Assembly: GCA_021397845.1 (NCBI GenBank)
Contig: CM038053.1
Coordinates: 143,172,541 to 143,236,540 of the forward strand
Length of the DNA: 64,000 nucleotides
Reading direction: 5' to 3'
Source of the DNA: Areca catechu
Lineage: Eukaryota > Streptophyta > Magnoliopsida > Arecales > Arecaceae
Below are positions 1-9,853 of the stretch, piece after piece; positions within the stretch are counted from its first letter, which is position 1, and every line of letters begins with the position of its first letter. Position numbers and translations under genes: made by a program. The notes under the pieces are model-generated. The model was given only the letters and a program-made list of their open reading frames with translations. It was not told the DNA's origin and made no database searches.

Positions 1-280
1 GAGTCAAATCTGGTCAAGTCAAAACTCTACAACGAAGGTCCTATATCGATGATTCAAATCATTGGATGTGATGTACTATATTAAAACTACTTACACATAT
101 GATTTAGAAACCTAGTCTATACATCAAGTGATAAAAAATGGATAGTCTAAATAAAATTAAATTAGATATATTTTTGATCATTTGATGCATAAGTTAGGGA
201 TTTTCAAAAAATATGATTTTTGATATATGAATAGTTTTAATATAGTAGATCATATTCAACGGCTTGGATCATTGATGTAG
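1..280. other. Flanking AT-rich DNA left of element A
   Basis: No gene, repeat or conserved motif is recognisable. It is the left flank of the insertion site of element A; removing A would join it directly to position 37681. The last bases before A (281-285, GACCT) are the left copy of the target-site duplication. Confidence 0.6.
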
Positions 281-285
281 GACCT

Positions 286-1082
286 TGTTGAGGGATGCCC
301 GCTCAACTGAAGATATCTCCGCTTAAGAGACCGATCGGGTTTTCCCCTGGGCCAGTCGCCTATACTGAAAGAACCAACGATAGCCCGGGAGTGCCATAAT
401 GCCTCCTTCGAACCAGTCTTCGGACAGGTTGAAGATTAGGGGTCCAAAGACTACCCCTCCAGATCTTCGACGTCCACCATCCGACCGATCGCCTCCGTTG
501 AAGAAGTCCAAAGGTAACTCCACCGACGAAGTCCAAAGATGACTGACCCGAAGAAGTCCGAAGAAGAAGAAGGCCTAATACAAATCTCCAATCTGCGACA
601 AACCCCCAAATGGGGGGATGGCTATTGCGACCTAAAGTGTAATCGCCATCCCCAACTTCAGCCGTTTCAGGCTGGCCACATGTTCAGCAACCCCACTCTC
701 TGATAATTTTGGACTGGCCATAATGGAGCGACAACCGTCCCTGGACAAACGGCAACCATCCTTCATTGTACGTGGGGTGAAGTTAACCGACCGCATGTTA
801 ACTAGAGGCAAGTTAAGCCCAACCGAGGCTAGGGCCCAACTATTATAAAAACTGGTAAGAAGTGACACTTAAGGGGAGGGGGACACGATGACACTTTTGC
901 TATCTTCCCGCCTTCTCAAAAAACTTTCCATTCATTCTATTGCTGGAACCTCTCCTTGACTTAGGCATCGGAGTGTCCCCCATTGAAGAAAATCTGATCA
1001 AGGGACCTATTTTGTAGGTGCCAAGAGGAGCATACCAGTGGTTCAGCGACTCAGCCCATCTAGTGGAGGTTCTATGCCAACA
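286..1082 (+). repeat. 5' LTR of element A
   Basis: 797 bp, matching 36883-37680 along its length. It begins TGTTGAGGGATGCCC and ends CCAACA. A TATA-like sequence (TATTATAAAA) lies near 841-850, so the RNA start is probably shortly downstream. The last 150 bp resemble the LTR ends of element E and of the LTR ending near 54274, with a GGCATCGGAGTGTCCCC block in A and E. It carries the element promoter. Confidence 0.92.
840..850 (+). promoter_or_regulatory. TATA-like box in 5' LTR of A
   Basis: The sequence ATTATAAAAAC sits about 240 bp before the LTR end, where a retrotransposon core promoter is expected. The same sequence is in the 3' LTR near 37439-37450. The start of transcription cannot be seen directly. 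Confidence 0.5.
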
Positions 1083-1102
1083 GATTGGCGTGCCAGGTAG
1101 GG
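1083..1102 (+). other. Primer-binding site of element A
   Basis: Directly after the LTR end CCAACA comes GATTGGCGTGCCAGGTAGGG. Element E (GATTGATTGGCGCGCCAGG) and the LTR ending at 54274 (GATTGGTGCACTAGG) have similar sequences at the same place. It is not the tRNA-Met site TGGTATCAGAGC used by the copia elements here. The priming tRNA was not identified. Confidence 0.65.
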
Positions 1103-1298
1103 AAAGGAGAGACAAGGGCTGAACTTGGCAGTCTGTGCTGACTTAAGCTGACTACTCACTAGAAGCCCCCTCTTCAAGAAAGGGAAGCGAGAAGAAGCCA
1201 TAATGGTGAAAGGAAGAACGCAGAATGTCTTAACAAGTAGGAGTCTTCCTCCCTCTTAGAGGAATAACCCCCTAGTGAAAGATAATGTCCCGACCCCC

Positions 1299-2640
1299 AT
1301 GTTGGTGGTCGGACAGCAACAATTCGAAGCCCTTCTGAACCGAGTCGATATTCTGACAACTATGGTTTAGAATTTCCAAGATGTAGCCCTTCAGATAGGG
1401 CATCTACCAGCCACTTCCAGATGTAGTCACCAACCCGGGGAAGGGAGACCAGCATCATTGGTCTGTCCAAGCTTCCCCTGAAGAGCGGCTTTCCTTGGAG
1501 GGCCGAAGCTCTCGACTTTCGAAGTTGACCGACGTATCATGAAGGGGGAAAAGATCTAAATGATCCCCCTCTGTTTCCTCTGAGGATTCCACTCCTGAGA
1601 GGGAGGCACCGAAGGAAGCTCGCCCTGACTACAAGAAAAAGTTCAAAGCCCTCGAGTTGCAGGTTGCGAAGCTTCATTACTAGAGGAGGGATGAAGAGAT
1701 CATCGTGTACGATCCCCATCCCCTGCTCACTCCTCACATCATTGCCGGAGCCATCTCTTGGCACTTTAGGGTCCCTCAAATGGAACACTATGATGGCACT
1801 ACCGATCCACTTGACCACCTGGGCAGCTTCAAGGCCCATATGATGATTCAAGGGGTCTCTGACACGTTGTACTGCCTTGCCTTCCCTGCTATGCTAAAGA
1901 AGGTGGCTCAAATGTGGTATTCGAGCATACGCCCAGGTACCATCGACTCCTTTCCTGAATTGGAAAAATTATTCGTCTCACATTTCAGGACCCACCATAA
2001 GACCCCCCAAAATTTGGATACCTTATCCCTCTTCCATCAGAAGGAAGGAGAGAATCTCCAAGACTACATCTCTAGGTTCAACTCGACTATCCTCAAGATC
2101 TCGGATCTCAACGAACATGTAGCCATATCCATCCTGAAGAAGGGGCTTTGATCGTCCAGGCTCACTTTCTTCATGGACAAGAGATTCCCCACAAGCTATT
2201 CTGAGCTTTTGTTGAGAGCTCAGAAATATGTCGACATCGAGGAACAGGCGACGAATTGGAGGCTAGCTGAAGGGAAATCCATCCCGAGGAAGAAAAGCAG
2301 TAGGGGGAAGGATCCCTCGATCCTTAACAACAATAACGACTCCGCCGGAGGCGAAGTCTCAAGCCTAATGCACCGGGCATGAAATTTGACTCCTACACCC
2401 CCCTCAATCTCCCCAGAGAGAGGATCCTGATGGAGATAGAAAAAGAATGTTATCTACGATGGTTGCGTCCCATGAAGGCATCATCTTCCAGAGGAACAGG
2501 AATAAATACTGTAGATTCCACCAGGACCACGGCTACAACACCAAAGATTGAATCCAACTCAAGGATGCTATTGAAGATCTGATCAAAAGAGGCTACTTAG
2601 GGTGGAACGTCGGTCACCCAGAACCTAGACCTGAGGCCAC
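1299..2640 (+). pseudogene. gag of element A (broken)
   Basis: Encodes the capsid polyprotein of a Tat-type gypsy element. A likely start is the ATG at 1299, whose product (MLVVGQQQFEAL...) matches the gag start of element E. The clearest part is 1705-2151, with a retrotransposon gag core (FRVPQMEHYDGTTDPLDHL, then a WY and an FxxHF segment). A TGA ends that stretch at 2149-2151, the same frame continues to 2382, and a frame change follows. A stretch near 2490-2600 resembles the FHxDHGxxT...C zinc-binding segment of gag but is frameshifted. Stops and shifts also occur between 1299 and 1705. Not functional as it stands. Confidence 0.85.
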
Positions 2641-2839
2641 GCCCCCCAGAGGGCCCCTGAAGAAGCCGAACTATCCAACCAAAGACCCACCTATGGAAAG
2701 GTGGGAATGCTACATCGGCTGACCAACTGGAGGTGAGCCGAAGACGATACCTCGAAATGGCTCAAGGATAACAACTCTATATTCTTCTCTGATGATGACC
2801 TTGTAGGAGTTCAGCACCCACATGACGACCCAATTGTAA

Positions 2840-3061
2840 TATCGACTGTTGTGGCCAACTATGATGTAAGGCATATCTTGATTGAAGCTCTGCAGATGTT
2901 TTGCTCTACGACGCGTTCTCCCGGATGTGCTTATCTAAAAATAAATTACAGAGGTCCTCTGCCACTGACAGGGTTTGGGGGGAACCAGGTTAAGGTTGAG
3001 GGCGAAATAAAGCTGCCCGTATCCCTTGGCACCAAACCCTGGCAAAAAATGCTCCCTATCA
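2840..3061 (+). pseudogene. Protease (5' part) of element A, cut by element B
   Basis: Retropepsin segment of pol. The product from 2851 starts MANYDVRHILIE, the strand that normally leads into the catalytic Asp-Ser/Asn-Gly-Ser motif. That motif is missing: ATTGA runs straight into AGCTCTGCAGATG, as if about 7 bp were lost, which also changes frame. Later parts (GPLPLTGFGGNQVKVEGEI, then LGTKPW) agree with a Tat protease. Insertion of B after 3061 separates it from the rest at 30231. The same segment is also damaged in element E. Confidence 0.75.
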
Positions 3062-3710
3062 TGATGTGAGACTAACTAGATGCTAGGATGATGTAAGTGA
3101 TTTTTCTTTATGATTTTTAGATTTTTTTAAATGAGGTTAAGGATTCCCAAAGACAAGCAAGAGTAGATCTAGGGTTCTATAATAATAAGAACTTCAAACT
3201 AGCAAGTAAGCCCCTAAACAGGATAAGAAGAGGACCCCAGGATTGAGAAAGCCCGTAGGACTTAGCTTTCGGATCAATACCAACTTAGGAGTTAGGGTGG
3301 CAAACCTTAAAAGTTCTGAAGCACCTGATGTCGAGTTCACTCGCTCTCGTGTGGATGCGGCTTGGATGATCGAGCCTTCAACCCCGCGGATGCACCAGCT
3401 TTCCATCTGAAGGTCTCGAAGGCAAGGGAGACCGACTTCGTATTCGTGGCACTCGGAGGACCTACGAACAATCAAGAGAAATGTTGGGAGTTAGCAAGAG
3501 ACAAGAAACAATAAGGAAAGAAAAGCTGAAGATGGTGGTGAATGGTGGATCTTCTTGCTAGGCACCAAGATGGATCATCCCGATGGACTCTGAACTCGAA
3601 GATAGAGGATGGCTTGCACGGAAGAGAAGGTAACTTGAGGCCTCACACCCCTCGATGCCCAAAGGCGAAGGAGCTCCCTCACGGAGATCGACATTCTTAA
3701 GGAACGAAGG
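3062..3710 (-). repeat. 3' LTR of element B, first piece
   Basis: Matches 28684-29336. The matching stops exactly at 3710, where element C begins, and resumes at 24688. The two pieces total 1543 bp against 1542 bp for the intact right LTR. GAAGG at 3706-3710 is the left target duplication of C. Confidence 0.92.
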
Positions 3711-3991
3711 TGTTGGCTCCATCCAGTGATTTTGATGAATAACAAAATATTGAGTGCATATTGTATTCTAATGAGGATTTTAAGTTGTGAGGTTTCAGGA
3801 AGAAATCACCTCAAAATTCCAAAAACTTATGGTGTATAGCATGTAATGGCACGGAGCAATTCTCACAAATCCGGGCATCCTCTTCATTGAAAAAGGACTT
3901 ATAAATGTTTAAATATTATGTGTTTATGTATTCATGAATTTTTATTTATTTTTTCGAGGCATTTACACTTGAATCTGAAAGTTTTCAGTCT

Positions 3992-4284
3992 CAAGTGTTG
4001 ACACCTGGATAGTCAAGTGTTGACACTTCAGCATTTGGCATGGACAAAAATCCTTGGCACGCCAAGTGTCGACACCTATATTCAAGTGTCGACACCAAGT
4101 GTCGACACTTAGGTTCCAAGTGTCGACTCAAGGCCTGAGATTTTTGAAAATACAGAACTTTATGGTTTTGAGGATTTTTGTGTCAAGTGTCGACACCTGT
4201 GCATCAAGTGTCGACACCTGAATGTTCAAGTGTCGACACCCAGAAATCAAGTGTCGACACCTGACAGCCAAGTGTCGACACTTG
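3992..4284. repeat. Cluster of 11 palindromic CAAGTGTCGACACNTG-type units in C 5' LTR
   Basis: Units start near 3992, 4014, 4063, 4083, 4095, 4117, 4184, 4205, 4227, 4248 and 4269. The core is the 16-bp perfect palindrome CAAGTGTCGACACTTG, often with CACCTG as the right arm. Both arms fit the E-box pattern CANNTG around a central GTCGAC. The last five units are 21-22 bp apart, about two DNA turns. The cluster lies about 120-410 bp upstream of the TATA-like box, so it is in the putative U3 promoter or enhancer region. Regulatory function is inference. Confidence 0.85.
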
Positions 4285-4399
4285 TAGCCTGACAGCTCTA
4301 ACGGATATATTTTTCTGGCTTGCAAAACTTGGTTTTCAAGCTCCAAACGGCTATTTCCAATGCACCAACGGTCACAAACCATTTTTAGAAGGTTTTTGG

Positions 4400-4410
4400 T
4401 GTATTTAAGC
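4400..4410 (+). promoter_or_regulatory. TATA-like box in C 5' LTR
   Basis: TGTATTTAAGC, repeated at the matching place in the right LTR (23930-23940). It follows the palindromic repeat cluster and precedes a region without repeats, as expected for a core promoter. Confidence 0.5.
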
Positions 4411-4550
4411 TCCACCAACCTCATTTTAAAGCAAGAGAAAGTAGAGAGAAGTGAAGAGAAGTCTATTCAAGTGCATTCAAGTCCACTCAAAAGCCATAAA
4501 GCCAATATTCTCTCCAAACTTCACATCAAAAGCCTCTTCTAGCTTGATTC

Positions 4551-6623
4551 TGAAAGGAAAACTAGTAGCGAGCATGCTTTGTATTTTAAAACTTTTTCAA
4601 AATAACATGCAGCGGAAGCATGATAAAATGATTAACATATCTAAGCATGCTTTAAAACATTTCTATGCTACTTGTCCCAAGATCTTGCATGAATGATTAA
4701 TATAAACAGTAAAATCATGAATTCATGCTATGAACATTTCAAAGCAACATATCTATATATGTAAAACCATACCTTGTATGAAATGGAGACGCTCTCCACT
4801 GCGAAAGATCCAGAAGCAGGAGGAAGAACTCTGCTTAGCCGCACACGTGTCTGGCCTCTACAGGTGGTTCATACCAGGGCTCTTTCAAAATCTACTTCCA
4901 CTCCAAGTGCTAGCTTATTGTGGAACGATTTGATCGGGACTCCTTTTCTTCTTTCGATGCCGGACTCTCCGAATTAATGAAGAAGCTCAAGAGGTGGAGA
5001 ATGAGTGGTTGGAACCCTTCCCAAATACTCAATCCTAAGACCTAGATCTCTAGGTACAAAAATGCACACTTTTCTCCAAAAACCTCACACCTAAAAACTA
5101 GAACTTTTCCTTAGTTTCTTCCCTTTCTTCCCTTTGATTTTTCCAGCATTTATTTGCTGAATTTTTCCTTACTTTCGTCCTCCTATTTTAGCCCCTTAAG
5201 TAGATGGAGAGGGAGAGGGAGAGTGGGGAGTTATAGGTGTGGTAATGGGTAGTTATGGGGAGTTATGGTCATGGGAAGTTACATAACTCCCCAAAAATGA
5301 ATTTAAACTTATTTAAATTCAGATTAAATATATTAATTGATTTTAATTCATAACTAAAATCAATTGGGTCAAGTGTGCATACATTGGGTTCAACCCGATT
5401 GGATCCAAATCCATTTTGAACCAAATCCTATTTGATTCGTTCCAGATTTTTATAGCTCAATCAAATTGGGCTATTAAGTAATCACATTACTTAATTCACC
5501 TCCATGCATCACCAACTATTAGTGAAAATTTAATGTCACAACTTTTTGTGACATCAAGTGTCTACACTTGCGAAATCAACAAGTGTCGACACTTACACAA
5601 GTGTCTACACTTACACAAGTATCGACACTTTCAAGAATATCAAGTGTTGACACTTGGATAAAGAAAAACCCTTTTTCTCTGTGAGTCCACGAACGATTGC
5701 CAATCGTTCTCCGATCACTAGATCAAGTAGAAACCCCTATGGTGTGTGACCCCATAGGTTCGAACACTAAGCCGATAGCACTAGAACATTTCCAATACCA
5801 GTCAAAGTCGCCATCTAGCAATGACACCCGACGTCCGGATAGGTCGAAGTTGCAGAGCAACAATCAAGAACCAGGAGATATGGAAACCTTGTAATTAATC
5901 CCTTTGACCTCAATGCTCAGGAAGACTTAGGGTTTAACTGCCCAACCCATAAAGTCCATCAACAATGTGTCTCAATCTCACAAGTCCTGTAACACTTTAC
6001 AGTGACTACCCTGGCCAAGGTTTTGCTAAATTGAAACACAGTAAGATATCTGCTCCAAACACTTTGGAGGGGTCAATCCCATCTTGATCCGATCATCGCT
6101 ACACGAGTACTTAACTGTACCCAGAAACCTTCCATCCCTGGATTAGAAATCCAGATAGTCCAGTACCAAAGTACAGTGAGTTGCTCGCAAGCTACCATGA
6201 CGATCTCATGTCTGAGGGATAACTACGTCCATATCAAAACTCTAGGCAGAAAAAAGTACAGACGGGTCACGTTCGATGAAATGTCAAACACAACATCTGC
6301 ATGCCATACCAGTGTCTCTACACTCCTTGGTTAAGAGGACAACCAACGACTATGGCACATAACGACCTATACTTGATATACTATCATCCTGAAATAAGTG
6401 TATCATTTGGTCGCGAACAATTTTAGGACTATATGATATATCCTCTCTATATCACATACAAATAGTCCTAAGGACTTCATCGCTGAAGAACTCATTATAG
6501 AAAGATGAAATAGTGATGATCTGCCAGAATAAACATTTTATTCAATAATATAATTCATATATAATTACATCAAATGTACAACTGTTTACAGTAGAAATTG
6601 GCTTTGGGACACATTTCCCAACA
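4551..6623 (-). repeat. 3' LTR of element D
   Basis: 2073 bp, nearly identical to 12478-14533. In element orientation it begins TGTTGGGAAATG and ends CCTTTCA. It contains five palindromic repeat units (5555-5656), one or more than in the other LTR. Part of it is clearly related to the solo LTR at 56733-59363: both begin TGTTG, have TGTGTCCCAAAGCCAAT, and share GAAGTCCTTAGGA and ATGGAAGGTTTCTGGGTA blocks. A 65-codon open frame at 5697-5894 also exists in the other LTR; this follows from LTR identity and is not evidence for a gene. Confidence 0.93.
5555..5656. repeat. Palindromic GTGTCGACAC-type repeats in D 3' LTR
   Basis: Five units start at 5555, 5580, 5598, 5616 and 5641, with the same 16-bp palindrome design as element C, some with one base changed (CAAGTGTCTACACTTG). 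In element orientation they lie some 350-470 bp upstream of a TATA-like CTAAAATAGG around 5184-5195 (minus strand), again a U3-like position. Confidence 0.8.
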
Positions 6624-6645
6624 ACTCTCACTTGGACTAAAGCCA
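6624..6645 (-). other. Polypurine-tract region of element D
   Basis: In element orientation, CCAAGTGAGAGT directly precedes the LTR start TGTTGGGAAATG. This corresponds to the GTGGGAGAT-type tract common before copia 3' LTRs. The purine run is short and slightly degraded. Confidence 0.5.
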
Positions 6646-8343
6646 ATCAGAACAGTATCGTATACCCATCTTCCATTTACAATTATTGAGTTCTTGAATT
6701 CCAATGGCTTTAGTGAAGGGGTCATCCAGGTTCTCCTTTCCGTCAATCTTCAGAAGGTCAATATCACCTCGTTCCACGATTTCTCGCACAAGATGAAATC
6801 GGCGCAGAATATGCTTGGTACGCTGATGGGACTTCGGCTCTTTGGCTTGAGCAATGGCTCCAGCGTTGTCACAGTACACTGGAACAGGACCATCCAGGGA
6901 AGGTGCCACTCCCAGCTCGCCAAGAAATTTTCGCAACCAAACAGCTTCCTTTGCTGCATTAGATGCTGCAATATATTCCGCTTCGCATACAGAGTCTGCT
7001 ACAGTGTGCTGCTTGGAACTCTTCCAGCATATCGCTCCACCATTCAGGGTAAAAACAAAACCAGATACACTCTTGCTATCATCCCTATCTGAATGGAAAC
7101 TGGAGTCAGTATACCCCACAAGTTTCAAGTCAGGTCCTCCAAAAAGAAGCCACTGGTCCTTGGTATTTCGCAAATACTTCAGGATGGTCTTTGCAACCTT
7201 CCAGTGTGCTTCACCTGGGTCAGACTGGTATCGACTCACTATTCCTAATGAGTATGCCACGTCTGGTCTAGTACATGTCATGGCGTACATGATGGACCCT
7301 ACTACCGAAGCATAAGGAATCCTACTCATACGCTCTCTTTCCTCAGGAGTTGTCGGACAATCCTTCTTGGAAAGAGAAATTCCATGGCCTATCGGAAGAT
7401 AGCCTTTCTTGGAATTCTCTATGCTAAACCTTTTCAGCACGGTATCAATGTACGTAGACTGGGACAAACCCAGAAGCTTCCTTGATCTATCCCTATAGAT
7501 CTTCATACCTAGTATTAAAGAAGCTTCACCCAGGTCTTTCATAGAAAACTGGGACGACAACCAGACCTTTATTCCCTGTAATGCAGGGATGTCATTCCCG
7601 ATTAAGAGAATATCATCCACATACAGTACAAGAAATACAACTACAGAACCATTTGCCCACTTATATATGCATGGTTCTTCTTTGTTCTTAACAATACCAT
7701 ACGTCTTGATACACTTATCAAAATGCATGTTCCAACTTCGAGATGCCTGCTTTAGTCCATAGATGGACCTACTAAGCTTACATACCTTAGATTCATCTGT
7801 GGATGTGAACCCTTCAGGCTGCATCATATACACCTCCTCATCTAGCTCACCATTTAGGAAAGCTGTTCGGACATCCATTTGCCAGATTTCATAATCCAGA
7901 TATGCAGCTAAGGCAAGTATAATCCGAATAGACTTGATCATTGCCACAGGGGAAAACGTCTCATCATAGTCAATACCATAACGTTGACGATAACCCTTGG
8001 CAACCAGATGGGCTTTATAGTTCTCTACCTGCCCATCTGCACCCCGTTTCCTTTTGAAGACCCATTTGCACCCAATGGGTTTTACCCCTTCAGGTGGATC
8101 AACCAAAGTCCATACTTTGTTGATTTCCATGGACTCCATTTCAGATTTCATGGCTCCCAGCCACAACTCAGAATCAGACCTCTGCATCACGTCCATATAG
8201 GTGATTGGATCCTCGTTGTTCTCATCGAGCTCAACGGGATCACCGTCTCGGACCAGAAAACCATAGTATCTGTCCGGTTGATGCGGTACTCTACCAGATC
8301 TTCTTAATGACTGGTCAATAGGCTCAAGGTTTGATCTTATCAT
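6637..8343 (-). CDS. Reverse transcriptase and RNase H of element D
   Basis: A 568-codon open frame covering the C-terminal half of a copia polyprotein; it copies element RNA into DNA and removes the RNA strand. The RT core starts near residue 75 (VWTLVDPPEG) with KWVFKRK, the QMDV and AFLNG motifs, YGLKQA, and an intact catalytic YVDD near residue 240. RNase H follows from about residue 415, with the expected acidic residues in YTDSSF, EAEYIAA and YCDNAGAI. Its ATG overlaps the stop of the upstream frame (ATGA); in copia elements these are normally one frame, so this is probably a frameshift, not a designed start. It is the best preserved RT in the window. Confidence 0.9.
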   Translation of the reverse strand: MIRSNLEPIDQSLRRSGRVPHQPDRYYGFLVRDGDPVELDENNEDPITYMDVMQRSDSELWLGAMKSEMESMEINKVWTLVDPPEGVKPIGCKWVFKRKRGADGQVENYKAHLVAKGYRQRYGIDYDETFSPVAMIKSIRIILALAAYLDYEIWQMDVRTAFLNGELDEEVYMMQPEGFTSTDESKVCKLSRSIYGLKQASRSWNMHFDKCIKTYGIVKNKEEPCIYKWANGSVVVFLVLYVDDILLIGNDIPALQGIKVWLSSQFSMKDLGEASLILGMKIYRDRSRKLLGLSQSTYIDTVLKRFSIENSKKGYLPIGHGISLSKKDCPTTPEERERMSRIPYASVVGSIMYAMTCTRPDVAYSLGIVSRYQSDPGEAHWKVAKTILKYLRNTKDQWLLFGGPDLKLVGYTDSSFHSDRDDSKSVSGFVFTLNGGAICWKSSKQHTVADSVCEAEYIAASNAAKEAVWLRKFLGELGVAPSLDGPVPVYCDNAGAIAQAKEPKSHQRTKHILRRFHLVREIVERGDIDLLKIDGKENLDDPFTKAIGIQELNNCKWKMGIRYCSDWL

Positions 8344-9656
8344 AACGGTTCTGTAGCAGTCCTTGAGTGATTTGGTTCTTCTATCTGTTGAACTTCAGTA
8401 AGCTCAACATTGGCAGCTTGAGCACCTTCAGTAAGGTACTCCCTTTCCAAAAAGGTAGCTCTAAGACTGACGAACAATTTTTGTTCCCCAAGCATATAGA
8501 AGAAATAACCCTTAGACTCTTTAGGATACCTAACAAAGAGGCACCTGTCAGACCTAGGTCCAAGTTTATCTGTTTCCAAATGCTTGACATAAGCCGGACA
8601 TCCCCAAACCCGAAGGTGTGATAGACTCGGCTTACGCCCATTCCATATTTCATATGGAGTTTTGTTAACAGACTTACTCGGAACTCTATTTAGAAGATAG
8701 CATGCTGACTCCAAAGCATACCCCCAAAAGGAAGTTGACAGAGTTGCAAATCCCATCATGGATCTGACCATGTCTAACAGAGTCCGATTCCTCCTTTCAG
8801 ACACACCATTTAATTGAGGCATCCCAGGAGGTGTCCATTGAGAGAGAACCCCATTCTCTTCAAGATAAGTCAGAAACTTCCCAGAAAGATATTCTCCACC
8901 TCGATCTGATCGAAGGATTTTAATAAGCTTCCCGGTTTGTTTTTCAACTTCATTACGATACCGTTTGAACATCTCAAACGATTCAGATTTATGTCTCATC
9001 AAAAAGACATAACCGTACCTTGAGAGGTCGTCCGTAAATGTAATGAAATATTTATACCCACCCTTGGCATCGACATTCATTGGTCCACATACATCAATAT
9101 GTATTAGACACAAAATGTCATCGGCTCGTACACCTTTTCCAGTAAAAGGTGACTTGGTCATCTTACCAAGTAAACAAGATTCACAAGTTGGCAGTGATTC
9201 ACAATCACTAACGTTTAGGAGACCTTCTCCCACTAACCTGTTGATTCTATTCTTGTTTATATGACCTAGCCTACAATGCCAGAGATAAGCATCATTGACA
9301 TTATCCAATCTAGGGCGTTTGCAAGAAATGTACATTACACCAATAGGCTGTGAAAAAACATAAATGCCATTCTTAATATGTCCAGTCATAACCACAATAT
9401 CATTCATAATGACTTTGCAAAAATCACTCTTGATTAATAGTTCATAACCATTACTGGCCAACTGGCCTACAGAGATAATATTTACAAGGAATGATGGACA
9501 ATAGTGACAATCACTAAGAACAACTTTACATGACTCGAAAAATAGATTGACAATTCCCAATGCCAGGACTGGAGCTTGACTTCCGTTCCCCACATTCAGA
9601 AATCTCTCGCCATTCTCGAATCTTCTACTAACTTGTAGCCCTGCAACGTATTGCAA
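8340..9656 (-). CDS. Integrase region of element D
   Basis: A 438-codon open frame. It holds the end of protease, the GAG-pre-integrase zinc region (WHCRLGHINKNRI, then CESCLLGK) and the integrase core with the three acidic residues in HIDVCGPM, RSDRGGEY and LNGVSERRNRT. This enzyme inserts the DNA copy into the genome. The first codons continue the protease frame after a one-base shift near 9645-9660, so the ATG at 9656 is an artefact of the break. The end reaches the linker before RT. Confidence 0.9.
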   Translation of the reverse strand: MQYVAGLQVSRRFENGERFLNVGNGSQAPVLALGIVNLFFESCKVVLSDCHYCPSFLVNIISVGQLASNGYELLIKSDFCKVIMNDIVVMTGHIKNGIYVFSQPIGVMYISCKRPRLDNVNDAYLWHCRLGHINKNRINRLVGEGLLNVSDCESLPTCESCLLGKMTKSPFTGKGVRADDILCLIHIDVCGPMNVDAKGGYKYFITFTDDLSRYGYVFLMRHKSESFEMFKRYRNEVEKQTGKLIKILRSDRGGEYLSGKFLTYLEENGVLSQWTPPGMPQLNGVSERRNRTLLDMVRSMMGFATLSTSFWGYALESACYLLNRVPSKSVNKTPYEIWNGRKPSLSHLRVWGCPAYVKHLETDKLGPRSDRCLFVRYPKESKGYFFYMLGEQKLFVSLRATFLEREYLTEGAQAANVELTEVQQIEEPNHSRTATEPL

Positions 9657-9853
9657 ATATGATAAGGACTACCAATATCTAATATCAAGTTAGTAGTATC
9701 ACAAATAGAAAAACAACAAGGATTTATCATATAAATACCTTGTCTAGCAACCTTTTGCTGCTTCTTCTTCTTCGGCCTGTTCGGGTCAAGTGTAGCTAGG
9801 TAAGCGGAACAATTCCTCTTCCAATGACCCGGCTTCTTGCAGTAGAAGCATTA
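9657..9853 (-). pseudogene. Zinc knuckle and protease start of element D (between breaks)
   Basis: Directly after the TAA at 9851-9853 the same frame reads CFYCKKPGHWKRNC, a CCHC zinc knuckle binding element RNA, followed by a basic linker and ILDIGSPYHIC. The last part is the copia protease active site, normally Asp-Thr/Ser-Gly; here Thr is replaced by Ile, as one C-to-T change would give. A frame change near 9655 links it to the integrase frame. Gag-protease therefore carries one stop, one frameshift and one doubtful active-site change. Confidence 0.75.

Larger units (their letters stand above)
3711..4550 (+). repeat. 5' LTR of element C, first piece
   Basis: Matches 23220-24080. It contains the palindromic repeat cluster (3992-4284) and a TATA-like sequence at 4401-4410. 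It stops at ...AGCTTGATTC where D was inserted; the rest lies at 14539-15140. The pieces total 1442 bp against 1463 bp for the right LTR; one extra 21-bp repeat unit in the right copy explains most of the difference. Confidence 0.92.

Noticed and set aside
5697..5894. 65-codon open frame found twice (also at 13608-13805)
   Set aside because: Both copies lie in the LTR pair of element D; identity follows from LTR duplication. No start context or motif supports a gene.
8340..8343. ATGA overlap in D as a natural termination-reinitiation site
   Set aside because: Copia elements use one long frame; the downstream product begins within the integrase-RT linker, so a frameshift is more likely.
8367..8621. 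Plus-strand open frames over the D pol region
   Set aside because: They are shadows of the minus-strand copia polyprotein.
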